Translations under genes and position numbers: made by a program
The notes under the pieces: generated by a model
Seen by the model: only the letters and a program-made list of their open reading frames with translations
The model's database searches: none
What the model was told of the DNA's origin: nothing
NCBI RefSeq assembly: GCF_035582795.1
Contig: NC_134371.1
Location: 50,385,001-50,449,000 of the forward strand
Direction of reading: 5' to 3'
Origin: Mycteria americana
Taxonomy: Eukaryota > Chordata > Aves > Ciconiiformes > Ciconiidae
DNA: 64,000 nt
Part shown: positions 1-14,017 of the stretch, one piece after another
How the letters are laid out: each line of letters begins with the position of its first letter
Position numbering within the stretch: the first letter of the stretch is position 1

Positions 1-1535
1 GTTGAAGGGAAATTAGTAAAGGATTGGGTCACTCATCTTCAAATCAAAGACACTTGAAAGAAGACAAAACCAAAAAAGCCATTCTAGTTTTTGTAACAAT
101 TCCAAGAGCAATGACAAAAATACTTATAAAGCTGCAGTTGAGTCTCTGGGAATATCCAACTCAAACATATTTTTTGCAACTAAAAATGTCATGAAGAGAA
201 AATGAAATCTCTGGACAGATAAATATTTTGACTGTGAAGCTGGATTTACACTGAAAATTTTTGCTAATATAGTTAGACCTGTGCAACTTTCCTGGCCAAA
301 GGCTTTCTGTATAGTTGTCTGCATATTCCAGCCTTGCTGTTATAGGTCAGTTCACTTATCTGGCACAAGTAAGCTATACAGGAAAAAACAAGAACAGATG
401 TAATTAGTATATATTTGGCATATTTTTTCTTATATTAATTACCCCTGTGTCTGAAAACAAATTATTGTAAAAAACGTCACCTGGAACTACTGTTCTGAAG
501 GACAAATAAAGTTAAGGATACAAAAATAATCTAATGTTAATTCTATCTTCATTGTGCTTAACAGTATCTGTTACTTTCCACTTCTATACTGACAGAGAGA
601 GAATTGGGATAGTTGGTGGAACAGACCTGAAAGGAGCTGGAGAAGCCAGCTGGGTGAAGGCAATTAAAACCACAACTAACAGGGGAATTAGTTGCTGAAC
701 AACAACTATGGAAACATGTGGAATACAAGCCATATTTGCCAACTGATCAAGGCAAAATGTGGAGCTATTATAGACACTAAGTAGAGTGTCAGTTTAACTT
801 AACAGCATTTTTATCTGCAACTTTCCTTTTTAAATAACAGACTTTTCTTTCAGAATTAAATAAGGGCAAATTTGGAATGTAAGTTACAGGTGGCAAAGAA
901 AGAAGAGATGGCAAAAGAGACCAATAAAAGCTGGTCCCCTGCCTGCCTTTCTCAAATGGGAGACTACACTGCTGATCACTGGCAAAATAACCAAAGAGGC
1001 AGAAGAAAATGTGCCTGTTTCTTTCCTGGCAGCAAGAAAATGTGTTTCCCTGTGTACTTCTGTTAGTTTCTTTTGACTTCTAATTTATTCTATGCCATCA
1101 AGTCTAAGACCAAAAGAGTGTCTGATTCCATCCTTTCTTTCAAGTAGCACATAAAAGCTTTTGTGAGTCTAGTATTTTTGGTTTGTCAGATTCCTGGTTC
1201 AAATGAATCACTGAGCAATGCATTAGTCAATGCATGGGCAAACCAGCCCATATTTATATTCAGGAAGTGTCTGTGTTCCAGTTCCTAGTTCTACCTCGTT
1301 TCTTTCCTAGAAAATGGAAGTATCATAATCTTTATCATATGAAGGTTTGGGAATTAGCACAAGCAATGAGAGAGGAAATTCTCAGTGCATGCTTAGTCCA
1401 AAAACCTCATTACAGAATCAAAACTGTTAGTTTTATTTTGCACACCACTACACGTGACTTCCTAATTAATTCAGTCAGTCTTTTCAAACAAAGTAACAAA
1501 GAATAAACAGTGAACTTTGAATGAGTTTGGTTTTT

Positions 1536-1571
1536 GGATCTCTAAAGTATTCAGGATCTCTAAAGTATTCA
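1536..1571. repeat. Perfect 2 x 18 bp tandem duplication
   Basis: The 18-base unit ggatctctaaagtattca occurs twice back to back with no mismatch. This looks like a recent replication-slippage duplication in non-coding DNA. No function is suggested. Confidence 0.9.
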
Positions 1572-2368
1572 GAAATATTTAAGACAGAAGAACGGAAGGA
1601 TTGGAGACAATCCTTCAGATTCTGGGGACATAGTTTTGGACTTGACACAAGATAGCAAGTCTGAATTAAGCAGAATTGTGCAGTAAGAGTTCAAAGACTA
1701 TATCAAAAGAGTTTGGAAGCTGAAATCCAGCCAATTCTGGCCTCTCTTACTGGAATTCCACCTCCCCCATTGAATGACTGTTTCTGCCTGGCAGTACTAT
1801 GTGTTTGAAAAGCTAACACCTCGGGTTCAAATTCCTCCTGAGATTTTAAAATTCCAAGGTGATACAATCTCAGCTCAAGCCTCTGCTGTATGTCAAGAGG
1901 TGCCTATGCCAAACATGCCTCTCAGAGTAAGAGGACAGAGGGAGGTAAGGATCCTGTGAAACATTTGAAAAATGCAGTTCAAGATTTTGTTTGCCTAGTG
2001 AGATTTTACGTTTTAATTGCAAGACTTTGAAGCTCTTAAAACTACAACCAAGTTAATAACAAAATAAAGTAATATTTAAGATTGGAATGAGGTGATCTAG
2101 AAATATATGCTTCTTTTTTCTAAAGCATTTCAGGAGAATTTATCAGGGCTGATCATGAAAAAAAAAACAATGTAGGAAAATGGAAATGCTATCGAGGACT
2201 GCAACAGCAGGCCCACAGTCTATTTTACTCTTCTTGGGACTGCTAATTGATCAGCACACTGTTATCTGCCTTCAATGTCTTGCAATATTGCACAATATTG
2301 TATTTCATAACAGAAAAGATCAGCATAGATGCTACAGATTATTCACAAGGAAAGGCAAAGCTACACAT

Positions 2369-2412
2369 AGCTAAATCTTCCCAAATCTAGCTAAATCTTT
2401 CCAAATCTTTCC
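2369..2412. repeat. Imperfect tandem duplication (about 20 bp unit)
   Basis: Two adjacent copies of agctaaatctt-(c/t)-ccaaatct differ at a single position and run into a further partial unit. It is a local slippage repeat in non-coding DNA. Confidence 0.75.
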
Positions 2413-5400
2413 ATATCTATCAAAAACTAATGTGCTGCTAGTGCAGGGAGTTGTCATTGAGTTGATACTCAATGTATACCCTGACCTTTATCGGCACAAA
2501 GGCATCTATGCAGAAACTATGCAAATTGTACAGTCAGGTTTTTTTCCCTGTATATAGGACTTGCACTAGAAAATGGGAACTAACTCCAACAAGATTAACT
2601 GCTGGACATACATGTATTCAGCATGAGGTATCCTGTGTTGTATCTATATACCTGCGTGAATGTAAGTATGCTTCTGCATCATTATCAGACACACCCTTGT
2701 TCTATTTGCTTCCCTCTTTTTATGTCCTCTCCCCAAAAGCCTAAGTGAAAAACAAGTAACAATTTCACTGAATAGCAGGGGAAGACTACGCTTGCTTTGC
2801 ATATTCTTTGAACATTAGGCTTATTGGGTATCTGAGAAATTAGAAGAGGAGACTTAGAAGTCAAGCAGTCCTGTTTTCAACCCTCTTCTCAAACAGTGCA
2901 CCCTGTATCTGCTCAAGTGCTCCTATTTTTTTAATGAACTGGACTTCATTACATAAGTACGAAATCCCATTTTATTTTGATGAACATCACCCAAGGATTT
3001 ACGAATTCATAAACTAATTTCTCAAGTTGATAAGAGACATGTTTCTGAAATTCTTATGTCTCTGTCATGCATTTTGAATTAAATTGCACTTTTGTTACAT
3101 GAAAAGCATGTTAAATGCCATTCAAGTCAAATGTGATGATAGAAAATGCTAGGTTTGTTTTTATTTTTTTTAACCAGATCTAGTAAATAACTTGTAATAC
3201 AGTGATTTAGAAGCTATTTTGGAAATGAAGAAGTATTGCACAGTAACATCAATTGTAACTTAGAGGCCTTAGGAGAATACTACAGTTTGTCCTACTCATT
3301 ATAACTGCTGGGTTGTGGTGATGATTAGACCTTTCTTTTGAAGGGATGTCTTCCGTGCATCCTGTTCAGGAGAATCTGGTTCTCAATGAACACTTTGTTC
3401 AACTGTGTACCTATAGGCAATACTCAAAACTCTAATTCTTCTAGGACATGAATCCCATACGCAGAAAATGGTTAAGGGCTGTTTCTTCATAGAGAGGACC
3501 TGGAAAATCTGCACTTTTCCCCTGCTGCATGCTCTTATTCCACATCACAGTATTAGTTACCGAAGTAGGTTAAGCTGACAGTTGCAGATGTACACTGAAT
3601 GTCAAATAGGAGTGGTTATGTGGAGAGCTAGACTTCAGACAAATATTACCTACACCTCAGCTGATTTCATTAGTGTATTCTATCATTCACCAGTGTCCAA
3701 GATGGACAACTGCTTACAAGGATTCTACATATAACACTCCCCTGAGGTTATCACATTCTGTAGATGAAAAATAGCTTTTCTTCACAACTCTGTCCCTAAC
3801 ATCTTAATGGGAATTTTAGATGTATTCGTGCCAGTATTAGAATAAGTCCTTAAGACCCTGCTTTATAAACTTGGAAAAGTCTGAAAGCCCTTTGCCAAGT
3901 CTTTGGGAGTTATTAGGTGACAATTCACATCATTTGATTGTGGTACTTACCTGACAAGTCTTTGGTTCAAATGGCCCACAGGGAAAGATAAACAAATGCA
4001 TATAAACTAATGATTAGCCACAAAATTCAGGGCCTGTAGCATTTGAGATAATTTTAGAATTCTTCTTACAAAGGAATCTTTATTGCAAAATTGCAATCTG
4101 TTTTAATGGTGCGATAGATGCTATCTATCTCATTTGTTTGCAGTTTATTGTGTCTTGTATGTTATGTTCTGCTAAAAAGAAAGGGAGAAAAAGAATGAGT
4201 GAGAGGCATAACAAGGAAGAGCCTGCAATAAAAGCAGAGAATGGGAGACGGCTGAGAAAATCAGGGAGCGAACATCCAGCCAAATCTCCAAACTGAGTTT
4301 TAAAAAAAGCTTTTTCTAGGGACCCAAAGGGACTCTGTCAAGTTCATTGCAACCCAGGAAAGGTTGCGGGGAAGAGTGCAAACCTAGAGGACAGGACTGT
4401 GTTTTGCAGGAAAGAATGAGTAGAGAACTTTTATTTAATAGGCACTTTAATTTCTCTTCTGTCTTATTCTACTTTATCCTATTTAAAGAGTGCATAGTTC
4501 TGATTCTTGTCTAAATGCAAGTTAGTTTTGAGTTTATAAAACCCTTTAAAGTGCTAGAGTATGCAGCATTTGGAAAAGATCTAGGTGATAGTACTTCAAA
4601 GTTTCCACTAACCTGGGGACCTGCCACCAGCAGACGTACTACTTACTACTAGTTCACCAAAGCACTGAGGAGCCTGAGTTTGTAGTTGGAAGCTTACAGA
4701 GGTATGGTTTTGACTGTCTAGATGTCTTAGATAGCCAAGTAGTATTTTCTCTTTGTATGAAAGGTACTTTTCCTCCTGTACTAACAATTGTTGTATCAAT
4801 CAGATACCAACCACACTGTTTAAATCAAAAGGAAGCAAATTAGGAGGTAGGGGAAGAGATACATAGTCCAAGATGTTCCTGCTGGTATCAGCAGGAGTCA
4901 GTGTGGCCCAGTGTGGTTTAGATGATGGAGACAGATACCAGGAAACAAAAACTGATCTGATTTTATTTTGAAGTTAAATATCATGAGGAAAGAACAATCA
5001 TAACTGGACTCAAATAAAATAAGTTTTTCAAACTTAAAAATGTAGGCTATCTCTAGCTGTTAACAGAATAATCTGGAAGTACACATTCTTTATGAGCAAA
5101 AGCATTTGAAATTCAGACTGATCAATGTTATTCATTTTCAGTTTTTCTTTGTTCTAAGGAAAACATTCAGCCTAAGAACGTATTTCCTCTATGTACTTTA
5201 CATTCCATTCAAATACACTCACAAAGCTCCAAACACAGCTAATCAAATAGCTACGTGTCAAAATTAACAGTTTGGAATGCCAGCATTTAGGCTTTACAAG
5301 AGACCCTAACTTGACTCCTAACGCATTAAAATAACGCAAAAAAATATAATGACAGAGTTGTTTTAAAATCCTTGAGACTTTCAGGGTTCAACATTCAGCA

Positions 5401-8400
5401 CTTTGCTACAAACCACAGAGCTCTTCTAGCTAAATACTGGTTACTGGAAGTTTCCCCTCACCCCTTCTTTACTAACTCCTAAATCAATTCACACAGGTCG
5501 GTAGAAGTGCACTCTGTTAGCCCTCTAATATGGTGAAAGAATGTATCTGGGTGCTGGCCGCTACAGGAGGATTGCTCCACACACAGGAATGTAATGCCTT
5601 AGTTCGTACCCGTTTATGCTATAATCATCGTGTCCTTAAACTGGCTGAGTTAAAATTGTTTATGACATTCAAATACAGAGAATGAGGATGTCTGTAAAGA
5701 CCAGTGTATAGATATTCAAGAAAACCACTTCAGACTTTCTCCTTAGATCAGATCTAAGATGTTTCTTTCCCTTTATACTGGACAGCTAAGAAACTGATCA
5801 GCAACAGCGATGTCCCTCCCTTTGCATAGGTTTTTTGGCAGGGCTAAAATTTTAAGATCTTTACACTGATCTCTATGATTTCAGTTGACAAATAACCTGA
5901 AGCAACAGAGAACATCTAATAAGTGATATGGTCTCTGCCAGTATTTTGTCAATACTAACTGACATCAGAGAACAGCAAGACTCAAATCCTTCTTTCACTC
6001 ACAGCATCTGGAAGGTAAAATTTACTCTTTCTTGTCATGATGATGAACTCTGAGCTCAAACCAATGGTGCTGCATTAGCCATTTAAGTCTTTTAATATTT
6101 TCTTTGTTCCTTTAAAATAAAATTTCCAGTCTGACACTGGAGGCACAAATGCACTAATTTCAGTAAATGTTATGTCTCATTTACATTATTGTATTTTTTT
6201 AAAAATAATGTCGCTTTACAGTGATATTTAATTATTCAGTAAATTGTAAGCAATTATGTCAAGTTAAATAGATAATACACGTAGTGTTTGGATAGTGTTC
6301 TTTCCATTGTGATTCTATTAAAGAATAAGATACGACTTTAGCTGTATTTTTCTGAACAATATAACATTATTTATTTTCAAAATCCCTAAACAAAAATCTT
6401 TCTTTAATCACATAGAGTAACTAATATTTTATGATATACAATTCTAGCTACCATTGGCATGCTTCATTTTCTGAGGAAAAGAGAAACACAAGGATATTAA
6501 ATTCCAGTGATTATGATCATGTATGTGTTCACTAAATTAATTGCAATACAAACATAGAAAGCTCAAAATAAAGACTGTACTGTGACTGATATGTGACAAT
6601 CATTACAAATCAGCCATTTCCCATTGTACAGAAAACTTTCAGAATTTTAAAGGCTGCCTCCAATCAAGGAGGCAATCAATGCTGAGTCTTGTCGTAAGCT
6701 ATAGTAACATACAAACTGCAGTGTGCAACGCTACTTAACTAATGGTCTTCACAAAGGAGAAAAATGCGGTACTGTGATGGAATAGAAAGATGACTGAAAG
6801 GACACAGCAATCTACTGTCGGAAGCTGGAGAAGCAAAGCCATATCTACCTAATGGCATTATTGGTGCTAGACTACAGTTCAAAGTACATGATAGTGAAAA
6901 AGTTCCCTATATGCTCCAGTGCTAAATGGGAACTTCTGATATATTTTTAAAAGTCAAACCTATGTTTGATAAGCTAATTGACTCTCCTTGGGTGTGATAC
7001 ACATAAGCAGGTTTGGGAAGTAGAGAAATCATTTCAGAATAAAGTCTCCTGGGCTGTACAACAAATAAGTTACACTAGCATAGCAGGCTAATTCTGTCCA
7101 ATTACCAAATCCCGAAGTATTCTCCTATAGCTAAGCTGATTCATTTTCCAATTATCTTTAATCTACTCACCCCCAAGTCAGCAATAAAGGCAGCATCAAC
7201 AAAGTAATGTAATGTCAAAGAACAGAGATGCAAGATATTAAAGAAACTCTCAATTTAATTTTGCTGGTTAGCTTTAGTACCGAATGGGTTTTTGTTGTAT
7301 CAGATGACTTCAAAAGAGACAGCTGTATTACAAGAGGATTAAACATTATAATAGCCAAGTCAAACAGAGTACGGTTTACTTTGTCCTCTCCCACAGTTCC
7401 TAAGGATGGGTTTAATGACAGCCTAGGGACTACATCTGTTCAAATTGAAGCTTTGTTTATTTTACCCATCTAATTGCCTAACCTTTGAGACATGCTCACA
7501 CCAAATATTTGTAAAGAACACTGAATTTGACTAGCACTACCTTCACTGAGAAGTTATATATGCCACATCTAGTATTAAAAAGTCAGCATTTTTTAACAAT
7601 TGGTGAGGAAGGGAAATAATTTTTACTAACTAACTGCCTAGTGAAATGAATTTTTTTCAATTATTTAATTAAAAAGTCATGAGCCGAGACTGGATTCAAC
7701 ATGAAAAAAGATGCTACCATTAATGTACATGCCTCCTTTTAAACAGGTTTTATTGTCACTTAATATTTACACTGCCTTTTTTTTTTTTCAGTTTGGCCAC
7801 TTCCTCACAAACTCATGCATGGGATGAAAACCTAAGTAAATAAAGTCTGGTAGTTGCACTTGTGTCTACCATCATTTGTGAAAAATAAATCTTATGAGAG
7901 AGATGCATAGGAACTACAAGATTAATTTATGTAATTAAGATATTCTGGGGTAAAGGAATTACTCGAAGAGGCTACTTCACAATTGTGGTGGAACACCTGG
8001 AATAAAGGGACGGCAGACAGCATCACAGTGTCAAACAGTAGATTCAACCTCATAACAGTTTGCTTTGGCTACCCAAAAGCATCTAGGCACAGAAGGAATT
8101 GATACAATTTAGTGTCTCTGTCTCCATAGTTTCTGTTGTGCTTCAATGACATTTATTACTACTTAGAATTACTTGCCCTCTAGCAGGACAGCGTCACTAG
8201 TAAATAAACACAGCTGTGTATAGCAGTACAGCAGTACCTTACCACTTCTGACAGCACATCTGTAGTATTGCTATAGCTACTCACTTTCTGAAAAGTCTTT
8301 CATGCGTCAAGCTAAGCAAAGAGTAGTTTAAGTTTTCATTTACAAAGTCTTATTTACCCCAAGGCATCCCTGAAAATAATAGAAATTAGATGTACACAAA

Positions 8401-11400
8401 CCTGTAGGTCAAATTCCTTTTTAAGAAATAATGCTGCAAAACAATATTTTGAAAAGGATAATAAATGCATCACACATCATTCTGTGAGTAAGAAATAGGA
8501 AAGCAGCCAGTAATTTGGAGTTAACACCAAAGCAATGTCGACAAGAATTTTCAGTGTGGGAAAGGCTCAAAGCCTCCCTCCCTGGGACACCTCCCCTGCC
8601 TCCCAAGCAGGCATCATTTCCACACTGGATCCCAGAGCTAATCCAGACCCAAAAACTCCCACAAGATTTGTTCTTTTGCTAGTGTCTGTTTTTAAAGTAT
8701 CTGTATGATAAGTGAGGGGATGTGTGCACGACTAATGCAGCAACAGAACAAATTTTGAAAGCAGAGTATCAGAAAACCATACAAAGATTTGCTTCAGGAT
8801 TTCTAATATCAAAGAGAAATTCATATTGTACATGTGATTCCCCTGTAAGAAATATCTTTTGCTGATTTAAATTTTTATATCAATTTTGCTTATTCATTAT
8901 TTTGTTTAACAAGTGAAAGGAAGTCCCATTAATGTCAGACTTGGATTTAAATTTTAAACTAGTTCTATCCCGGTGCAACTTTGTTATTTTCAGTTAAGCC
9001 ACATGTGATTTTATAAATTCACAAGGTAGTTTTAGAATCATAGAATAATTTATAGTCGTTTAAGTAATAAGAAAATCAGAGATGCACAAGGAATTTACCA
9101 CACTGGGACTTTCATTGGTGTGGAGACTTCAGGAATAAACACAACTAGTTTCAGGTATAAAAGTTGATTCTTTACTCCATTACTGTAGTTTAATGACATT
9201 GCTTACCACAGGGATCAGTCAAATTACGGTAATTCAGCTTCTCTGCATCAAAAAGGGGACTCCGTAACCAAATTTAAAACTTTATACAAATCCTCTTAAT
9301 TACAAATACTGTTATACAAATTTTGTCAATATAGACGTTTTTATATCAGCTCTGTTTGTAGTCTCTTTACTTTTTCTGACTTGATGTTCATTGTTGTAAT
9401 CACCACCTACAATTCACATTACCATTAGGGAAGATGCAGCTGTTTAGCAGCTATAAAAATAGGCCAGCAATAATCAGAGTGCACTGCAGAATTGCTCAGT
9501 GACCGGAGTAGCTTTTGACCAGTGCATGTATCTAATGAACTCTCACACTAGTTCTCACATCCACCATCCATACCTTGATGCAGAACATTAGTACAAACAA
9601 GATACTCAGCTTTTAAAGATTTATGAAGTAACTACATACTGAATTTAATTTTCTGTATTTTTCCTTTATCTTCACCAGAGACTTTCCATAGATAGAAATT
9701 TTTCTTTGCTTAAAAAAAAAGAAAGCATAATCGTGTGATTATGACACAAGAACACAAATTAGTATAAAATCAAGACATTGTACATTCCTGACTTCACCAT
9801 AAACTTTCGGCATATCCATAGAAGAGCTGAGTGAATACAGTTTCCTCCCTATGTATAAAATGGGTGCAATACAACCCACAGCATGTATATAATCTAAATT
9901 AATTGATTATTTTAAGGCATTTACATGCATAGGCAGAAAGTGTTGATGTAAACTTGCTCTCATTTCAAGACTTTTGAAGGGCTTTTTCCTTTTAGAAAGT
10001 TGATTAGAACTGAAAAAGATTGAAAGAACAAAGACTTATGCCAGCTACACACAGTGTATGTTATTGAATTTCACAGCCTATTTACTAGCACTACATACAG
10101 ATATATTATACTTAACAAAACTGTTTCACTTACCAAATATATTCATTATAGTACTGCTAAAACACAATGTTTAAAAGGCAGTGGTATTTGTGAGTCTGTG
10201 TATCCATTTATAACACAGTATTTGATACAGCAGCTCTGCAAGAGAAATGCTAAGATAGATAAAATGCTTATAGAAGCAGATACCAAGTCAGAGATTGCTC
10301 CCTAAAATTCTGTTTTATCTAATTAATTATAATAAATTGTATAATTAAATTAATTACCCAGTCATATGGGTCACTGAGACAAATTAAACAAAGATCTGAA
10401 AAGCCAAGGGAAAGGAGAAATATCAGGAGCAATTTCATTTTGGAAAAAGCTCCCAGGGATTTCAAATCTTACTCACACAAGTAAGTTTTACACTATTGGG
10501 CATGACAATATTGCTGACTTTTATGTTAGCATGGAATGGTGAATGTTTTATAGCACTACAAAATTTCAAAACATTAATAAGTATTACAAAATTTTACTTA
10601 CAATCTTGCAAAACTATCAACGTAAGGAAACTGATCTGTTACTGATGTCACCCGAGGCATTCCACTTCAATGTCAACAATTATATATGATAGTACAGAAA
10701 ACATGATGTTGAAATTGCTTTGCTAAGCAAGAAATTATTTTGTAGCTCTCTCTAAGCTAACCAGTTTAGAGATCTGGCAGATCATACAATAAAAATAAAT
10801 ACACGCATCTCTTTCCAAAAACCTGTAGTTTCACAGGTTTCGTTTCACTTTTCTCCTCGCTTTTCCCATAATCAATGTGTGGATTGGTTCCATGGTATGC
10901 ATATTAAAGAATGAAAATCTGTAGAATCTGCTCGTAATCTGGCAAACTTTCCCAATGATGAATAACCTTGATTCCACTAAATTCACCAGAATGAAGAAGT
11001 CACAGAGCAGAAGAGGTCATCTCCTAACCTAAAGCATGCAGCCAGGCTTGCTTGTCTCCCACATAGTCTAAAAAGTCACAGTAAGATCCTGGCCTCCATC
11101 AATAGAAATGTCCCATTTATTTCAATATTTACATAGATTAATCTGACCTGCTTTAGATGCCTATACTAGGAAAATATGGATTTCACCTTAGGAATGAAAT
11201 TTTTCTCTGCTGACTGTAGAATGAGCAGAGGATGACTAAATTGGTTGGAGACATGTAGAGTCGATGCTTACATTTTGACATTCCACTATGGGAGCCAAAT
11301 TCTGAATTTCTAGACAAATTGACAGAGCTGGAACTCAGCATAATGCTTGCCTGCACGTAGCAACATATATTTGAAATGGGGGGAAAATTTTCTGTCTTAA

Positions 11401-13867
11401 ATGAGCTGTTGAAATACCACTGAAGTGGGCAGGAAATGTGACCAGAATGTCACAGTTAAGTCACTAGCTGCTGAGCAGACTTCCAGCTCAGAGGCAGTGC
11501 ATGTCAGGCAGCGCAGGGTTCCTCTCCTCTCCCACAATGGCTGGCACCTGGAGTCAGGCAGTGCTGAGCAGTTTCTCATTCTTCAGTCAAATCTGCACCG
11601 AGACTTGGTGAAAGAGGAGAAAGAAGAGCAGAGGTGGCAGCAGCAGTTTCTCACCTCCCTGCTTCTCCCTTGTCCATCACACCCTTCCCCTGCCAACCTG
11701 ACCTAGCTACACTGTCCCCTTGGCCTGCTTTCTTTCCCCCCAGCTTTCAAATTTTCCCTTCAATTTCCTTCCCTCAGAATGGCTAGCTTGGTAAAGTTCC
11801 CCTATTTCCTCTAACCACACAACACCCCCCAAGCCCTGCTTGATTGCTTGCTCCATGCACATCCTTTTGCTCAGGCTCTGCTTCCCACCACTCTGGTAAA
11901 CTGGTGGCCTCCTTCCCTCATGCCACAGCATGGAGCAGGACATCTAAAAGCCTAGCGTTAGTGAACGCTGGAATATCTTGCTGGAAATTGGAATAAGGTA
12001 ACATTGGTCAAGCTGGTTAGCCTAGGCAGGGTCAGGAGGGTTCCCCACCCATCTCAAGTATGGGAGGTCATGACAGAAGAGGTGGGGGTGAGAAAGATGG
12101 GCAGGAGAAGGGGATACTGAGATTATCTCCATAAAAAATGGAAACCACCACTGACCCACTTTCCATCTTTTGTGACTGAACTACAGCGAAATTAACTGGA
12201 CTTAGACCCTAAAAGTGATTTAAAGTTTTATATAAGCACCTCTTTTCTTTGAACAAGTGAGTATTGTTTCTCTTTGTAAAGTCCTCTGGAAATCAACTGT
12301 GATCTTATAAGGTCACAAGCCTGAAAATCTAGTCACACAAGATCCGTATTCTGCACAAAGTTAAAAGCATGAAAGCTTTTTGGCTGATGTCATGCTGATA
12401 TACAGCTGCATAGAGACAGTGCTGAAATTTGATCAAAAACAAGGCAGGAAAATTAGAAGGTGTATGGCTGGATTTTAATGAAGGTATGCTGATAATTTAA
12501 AAATCCAGGGTTGAGGTGCACCTCGGAACACGCTATATGAATTCTGATGCAAATTCTGGTTGAAATGGATAATGTAGTTTGGTCCATATGCATTTATTCT
12601 GCATTATGAGAACTGATTGCTTGCATCTAAGTATGTGTCAATCATGAAAATTAAAGGCAATTAAATATGAAACTTCCCCGTTAGTCTTCTCCTCCTACCT
12701 GTATTTCCCAGGTATAAAACATTGTACAAATCAGCATCAAAATAAAAAGAAGAGTCATCTTAACACTGTAAAATGCATCTATCCCCCCTTAATTACAGAA
12801 TAGGTTCTACTATATAGTCTGTTTCCCACCTTCCCCGCAGAAGAATCGTGAGCTAAGTGCGAACACAGCTCCCTCTAGAGCTTGAGTATTAGACGAAAAC
12901 ACAGCACGCAAATTCCCGGCTCCAAAAGCTTGGTTTAAGTGCTTAGAAAGGCAGCACCGTGAGAAAGATCAATATATACACCAGAGAGGCCAGGGAGCCT
13001 GTCGCAAAGGCTGCAGGCTGAGATTCAGAAAACCTTCTGTCAGAGACAGATTCTGTTACCTGTGAAAATGGCATACCTTTCCAAAGTAAGCTTGTAGGAA
13101 AAGGCTTAACAGGTCCCTGGTTTATGGGAGAAGTGAGGTACTCCCTGAACACTTGAACCTTATTTGCTGTCTAGTATGACAGGTGAGCTTTGACAGGATT
13201 CACATATGCGTGTGCACGGAGCGAGAGAACAGAGGATGTGAGCTAGCTGAACAGTTGTGTCAAACGTTTTGTGTGGTGAGGCAAGAACTGACATATTTAG
13301 CCCTTCAGAATTTAAAGGATCTAAACATCACTTCCGCAGGATCAGCTGCCCTCGAGAGCAGTCACTTCTGAGCCGGGGTTGTGCTAGCACCCCTCGCCCT
13401 TGACAGCCAGCCAAAGGTTTGCAGTGGTTGAAGCCGGTTGTCAAGTGTCGCCCAGTTGCACCCATATTCCATCCTATAGCCAGGAAGCGAGGGGTGGTAC
13501 AACTGTATGGGGACACCGAGAAGGCGGGGAGACGCGGCCCGCGGGCACGTCCAGGTGTGCTTGCACATCCGGGTGGGCCTGCGCCCCGGGACACGGGGCC
13601 GGGGCTGGAGCCGCCCGAGGGACGTGCCGGCCCTCCCCTCAGTGCCCCTCTCCTTACAGTAATGCCAGTTTCCTCGAAGATCCCCTCCTCCGCTTGCTCA
13701 ACCCGGACATGCCTAAGCGCTTCCGCCAGCCCCCTTCCCGTTCCCCACGACCCCGTCCGGGCCGGTCACCGCCGCTCTCGCTGCCGGGATGCCCCGGGGC
13801 GCTGGGCTGCCTCGCCGGGCTGTCCCGGGGGCGAGGTGTCCGCAGTCCCCGCCTCTCCTCCCACAGA

Positions 13868-13873
13868 TATAAG
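13868..13873 (+). promoter_or_regulatory. F3: TATA box of F3 (TATAAG)
   Basis: TATAAG in a GC-rich context lies 80 bases 5' of the F3 start codon. Transcription starting about 25-30 bases downstream (near 13895-13900) would give a 5'UTR of about 50 bases with no upstream ATG. Human F3 also has a TATA-containing inducible promoter. The start site itself is inferred. Confidence 0.7.
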
Positions 13874-13947
13874 CCAGCGCCTCCCGCCCCGTCGGCAGCT
13901 TACCGCGCTCAGCCTCGCCGGGATCCCGCCGGATCGCTCCCCCGAGG

Positions 13948-14017
13948 ATGCTGCGCGCCGTCGTCGGAGGTCGGGCTCTGCTGCTGAGCGCCCTGCTGTG
14001 GCGCCTGGCCGCCGCCG
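13948..14017 (+). CDS. F3: F3 coding exon 1 (signal peptide)
   Basis: It encodes Met plus a Leu/Ala-rich hydrophobic leader (residues 1-23) and the first base of Gly24. The donor is gtgggt at 14018. The alternative gtaacg five bases later would give the wrong phase for exon 2. Confidence 0.92.

Larger units (their letters stand above)
1..13529. other. 5' flank of F3, non-coding, no gene recognised
   Basis: This is AT-rich DNA with short open frames only, none longer than about 90 codons and none resembling a known protein family. I see no exon chain with matching splice phases on either strand. Small structures include an 18-bp perfect tandem duplication at 1536-1571, a 20-bp imperfect one near 2369-2412, an AT-rich inverted repeat near 10320-10356 and scattered A or T homopolymers. 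The tract around 11425-11940 is richer in GC and CT and has overlapping short frames on both strands, but nothing identifies a product. Distal F3 enhancers could lie here; the sequence alone does not show them. Confidence 0.6.

Noticed and set aside
9033-9049. tagaatcatagaat motif resembling the end of a minus-strand CR1
   Set aside because: Only about 14 bases match and the following sequence does not continue like CR1, so it could be chance.
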